In this document: piece by piece, positions 5,330-6,373 of the stretch
Position numbering within the stretch: position 1 is the stretch's first letter
Layout of the letters: each line of letters opens with the position of its first letter
DNA from: DATMBL01 sp050735975
Lineage (GTDB): Bacteria > Desulfobacterota > Binatia > UBA9968
Direction: 5' to 3'
Assembly: GCA_050735975.1 (NCBI GenBank)
Contig: JBOHVS010000254.1
Span: 1-6,373 of the forward strand
DNA: 6,373 bases
Translations under genes and position numbers: made by a program
Notes under the pieces: generated by a model
The model's input: only the letters and a program-made list of their open reading frames with translations
The model's database searches: none
What the model was told of the DNA's origin: nothing

Positions 5330-5340
5330 AGGCTAATCCC

Positions 5341-6069
5341 GTGCTGATCATCCCAGCCGTAGACATCAAAGACGGACGTTGTGTGCGCCTTTTGCAAGGC
5401 GAAATGGATAAGGAGACCATCTATTTCGACAGCCCGCTGGAGGCGGCAAAGCACTGGCTCAAGGAAGGCGCCACTTTCATCCACATCGTGGATCTCAACG
5501 GGGCGGTCGAGGGGCGCCCGGTTCACACCCGCGAGGTCGAAGCAATCTGCAACGAAACCGGCTTAGGGGTGGAACTCGGCGGCGGGCTCCGGTCGTTGGA
5601 TGCGGTAAAGGCGGCGTTGAATCTCGGCGTCTCGCGCGTGGTCATCGGCACGGCGGCTTACGACGACCCGGAATTTCTGCGCTCGCTCTGCGAGAGCTTT
5701 CCTGAAAAGATCGTCGCCGGCATCGACGCCCGCGACGGCAAAGTCGCGGTCAAAGGATGGAAGGAAACAACCGCCATGGATGCCGTGGAGCTGGCCAAGC
5801 GGTGCGAAGCGGACGGCGCGGCGCGAATTATTTACACCGACATCGGCCGCGACGGCACCCGCCAAGGGGTCAATATCGAAGAGACGCGCAGACTTGCCCG
5901 ATCCGTGAAAATCCCGATTATTGCGTCCGGCGGCGTTGCGACTTTGGACGATATCCGACGGCTGAAACCGCTGGAAAAAGACGGAGTGGAAGCGGTTATC
6001 GTCGGGCGGGCGCTCTATGCCCGAGGATTTACACTCAAAGAGGCTATAAGGATCAGCTCGAGGCCTTGA
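5341..6069 (+). CDS. hisA: ProFAR isomerase (phosphoribosylformimino-5-aminoimidazole carboxamide ribotide isomerase)
   Basis: HisA converts ProFAR to PRFAR by an Amadori rearrangement on a half-barrel-duplicated TIM barrel. The 242-residue product has the expected length. Catalytic Asp8 lies in IPAVDIKDG and the second Asp, Asp129, in AGIDARDGKVAVKGW. Phosphate-binding loops are seen at ELGGGLRS (78-85), GTAAY (103-107), ASGGVATLDD (195-204) and VGRALY (221-226); YTDIGRDGT (165-173) is also diagnostic. The start is GTG at 5341: the conserved LIIPAVD follows at once and an in-frame TAG lies at 5329-5331, so no longer start is possible. No good ribosome binding site is visible. The TGA stop overlaps an ATG (TGATG, 6067-6071), as if a coupled gene once followed, yet no hisF is found. 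Confidence 0.97.
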   Translation: MLIIPAVDIKDGRCVRLLQGEMDKETIYFDSPLEAAKHWLKEGATFIHIVDLNGAVEGRPVHTREVEAICNETGLGVELGGGLRSLDAVKAALNLGVSRVVIGTAAYDDPEFLRSLCESFPEKIVAGIDARDGKVAVKGWKETTAMDAVELAKRCEADGAARIIYTDIGRDGTRQGVNIEETRRLARSVKIPIIASGGVATLDDIRRLKPLEKDGVEAVIVGRALYARGFTLKEAIRISSRP

Positions 6070-6088
6070 TGGCGAAATTGCGTCTTCT

Positions 6089-6142
6089 TTACTTTGAGCA
6101 GAAGGCCTCAGGAAACACGTTTGTGTCGAGAAGATATTTCAC
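6089..6142 (-). pseudogene. VapC-type PIN-domain toxin, 17-codon N-terminal remnant
   Basis: On the minus strand, GTG at 6142 begins VKYLLDTNVFPEAFCSK and then stops (TAA at 6091-6089). (M)KYLLDTNV is the first beta strand of PIN-domain VapC toxins, with the Asp of DTN being the first metal-binding acidic residue of the RNase site. A complete VapC has about 130-140 residues, and nothing resembling the rest is found in any frame down to hisA. Upstream in the same frame, STKNRFSAV (6214-6188) resembles the AKNRFSAV stretch of Phd/YefM antitoxins, which typically precede vapC; this part is weak. The piece is read as debris of a Phd-VapC module left at a rearrangement junction close to the hisA 3' end. 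A chance match is possible but unlikely for eight consecutive consensus residues. Confidence 0.5.
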
Positions 6143-6250
6143 CGATAGCTGACCCGAACGACATGACCTAAAGTTCCCCACCCATTTTACAGCAGAGAAT
6201 CTGTTCTTGGTGGAGTTATAAAGCCGCCTATCCCCGGTCCAGAGCAGAGT

Positions 6251-6280
6251 TTGTGATTTGAGCCAAAACCGGTCTATATA
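6251..6280 (+). promoter_or_regulatory. Candidate promoter for the gene at 6287
   Basis: TTGTGA (6251-6256) and TATATA (6275-6280) are 18 bases apart. The expected transcription start falls at or next to the ATG at 6287, which has no ribosome binding site, so a leaderless or downstream start must be considered. Confidence 0.3.
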
Positions 6281-6286
6281 AAGTTT

Positions 6287-6373
6287 ATGCAAAAAGACAC
6301 CTCAGCGACGCTGACAGCACGCCCGCCGATTTCGTTGCCTTTTTATTACGGCTGGCTGGTCCTAAGTATCTGT
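6287..6373 (+). CDS. Probable MFS transporter, first 29 residues (runs off window)
   Basis: The open frame from ATG 6287 stays open to the last base: MQKDTSATLTARPPISLPFY and then YGWLVLSIC. A short polar N-terminus followed by (F)YYGWLVL entering a hydrophobic segment is typical of the first membrane helix of a group of major facilitator transporters (FYYGWxV motif). Only this start is visible, so substrate and completeness are unknown. No Shine-Dalgarno sequence precedes the ATG. It reads in the same direction as the his genes but is separated from hisA by 217 bases containing minus-strand toxin debris, so it is probably a separate unit. Confidence 0.5.
   Translation, partial: MQKDTSATLTARPPISLPFYYGWLVLSIC

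Noticed and set aside
3203..5340. CRISPR-like array from the many short repeats
   Set aside because: Copies are degenerate, in both orientations and unevenly spaced, without uniform spacers or cas genes.
6069..6152. 27-aa frame MAKLRLLYFEQ... overlapping the hisA stop, considered as hisF
   Set aside because: Only M-A-K resembles a HisF start; the IIPCLDV motif is absent and the frame ends at once.
1..6373. tRNA or rRNA genes
   Set aside because: No cloverleaf with a GTTCRANNC-type arm or rRNA-like segment was seen by eye; a tRNAscan or Rfam run would settle it.

Overview
The window holds a stretched-out set of histidine biosynthesis genes on the + strand: hisD (1916-3202), hisB (3466-4053), hisH (4452-5069) and hisA (5341-6069). 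They are flanked by small accessory genes that look like toxin-antitoxin modules, intact or decaying. The genes suggest a bacterium with moderately GC-rich coding DNA. The spacers are lower in GC and full of short repeats related to CACCACGAAGGRCACGAAG and its complement, AGAGGTC-type heptads, and CTCAAC-type hexamers. From memory, such repeats are common in environmental, mostly uncultivated lineages (Deltaproteobacteria-like, Methylomirabilota/Rokubacteria-like, some Planctomycetes). The phylum cannot be settled from this sequence alone.

Layout from left to right. On the minus strand is a hicBA pair: hicB (78-293) overlaps hicA by ATGA, and hicA is cut by the left edge. Next is a repeat-bearing spacer (294-614). 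Then, still on the minus strand, comes a likely two-gene unit transcribed toward the left: an unrecognised 114-residue protein (1032-1376), followed 23 bases later by a HEPN-like gene (615-1008). One extra base at about 897 breaks the HEPN-like gene. The divergent region 1377-1915 carries a candidate promoter for the minus-strand unit, AG-rich heptad repeats, a 93-base element that recurs at 4305-4397, and a roughly 126-base imperfect palindrome ending six bases before the hisD start codon.

The his genes run in pathway-related order but are not packed together. The spacers hisD-hisB (263 bases), hisB-hisH (398) and hisH-hisA (271) each contain an inverted pair of the same repeat family, able to fold as a hairpin in a shared transcript. 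HisB makes imidazole-acetol phosphate, HisA isomerises ProFAR to PRFAR, HisH supplies ammonia for the PRFAR-cleaving HisF, and HisD performs the last two oxidations to histidine. hisF, the obligate partner of HisH and usually next to hisA, is not in the 304 bases after hisA. That place holds a minus-strand remnant of a VapC (PIN-domain) toxin start, possibly with antitoxin debris. At the right edge, the first 29 codons of what looks like an MFS transporter begin at 6287.

The most notable items are the HEPN-like gene with its uncharacterised partner, the palindrome abutting the hisD start, the repeated insertion of one hairpin-forming family into every his spacer, and the toxin remnant directly after hisA.
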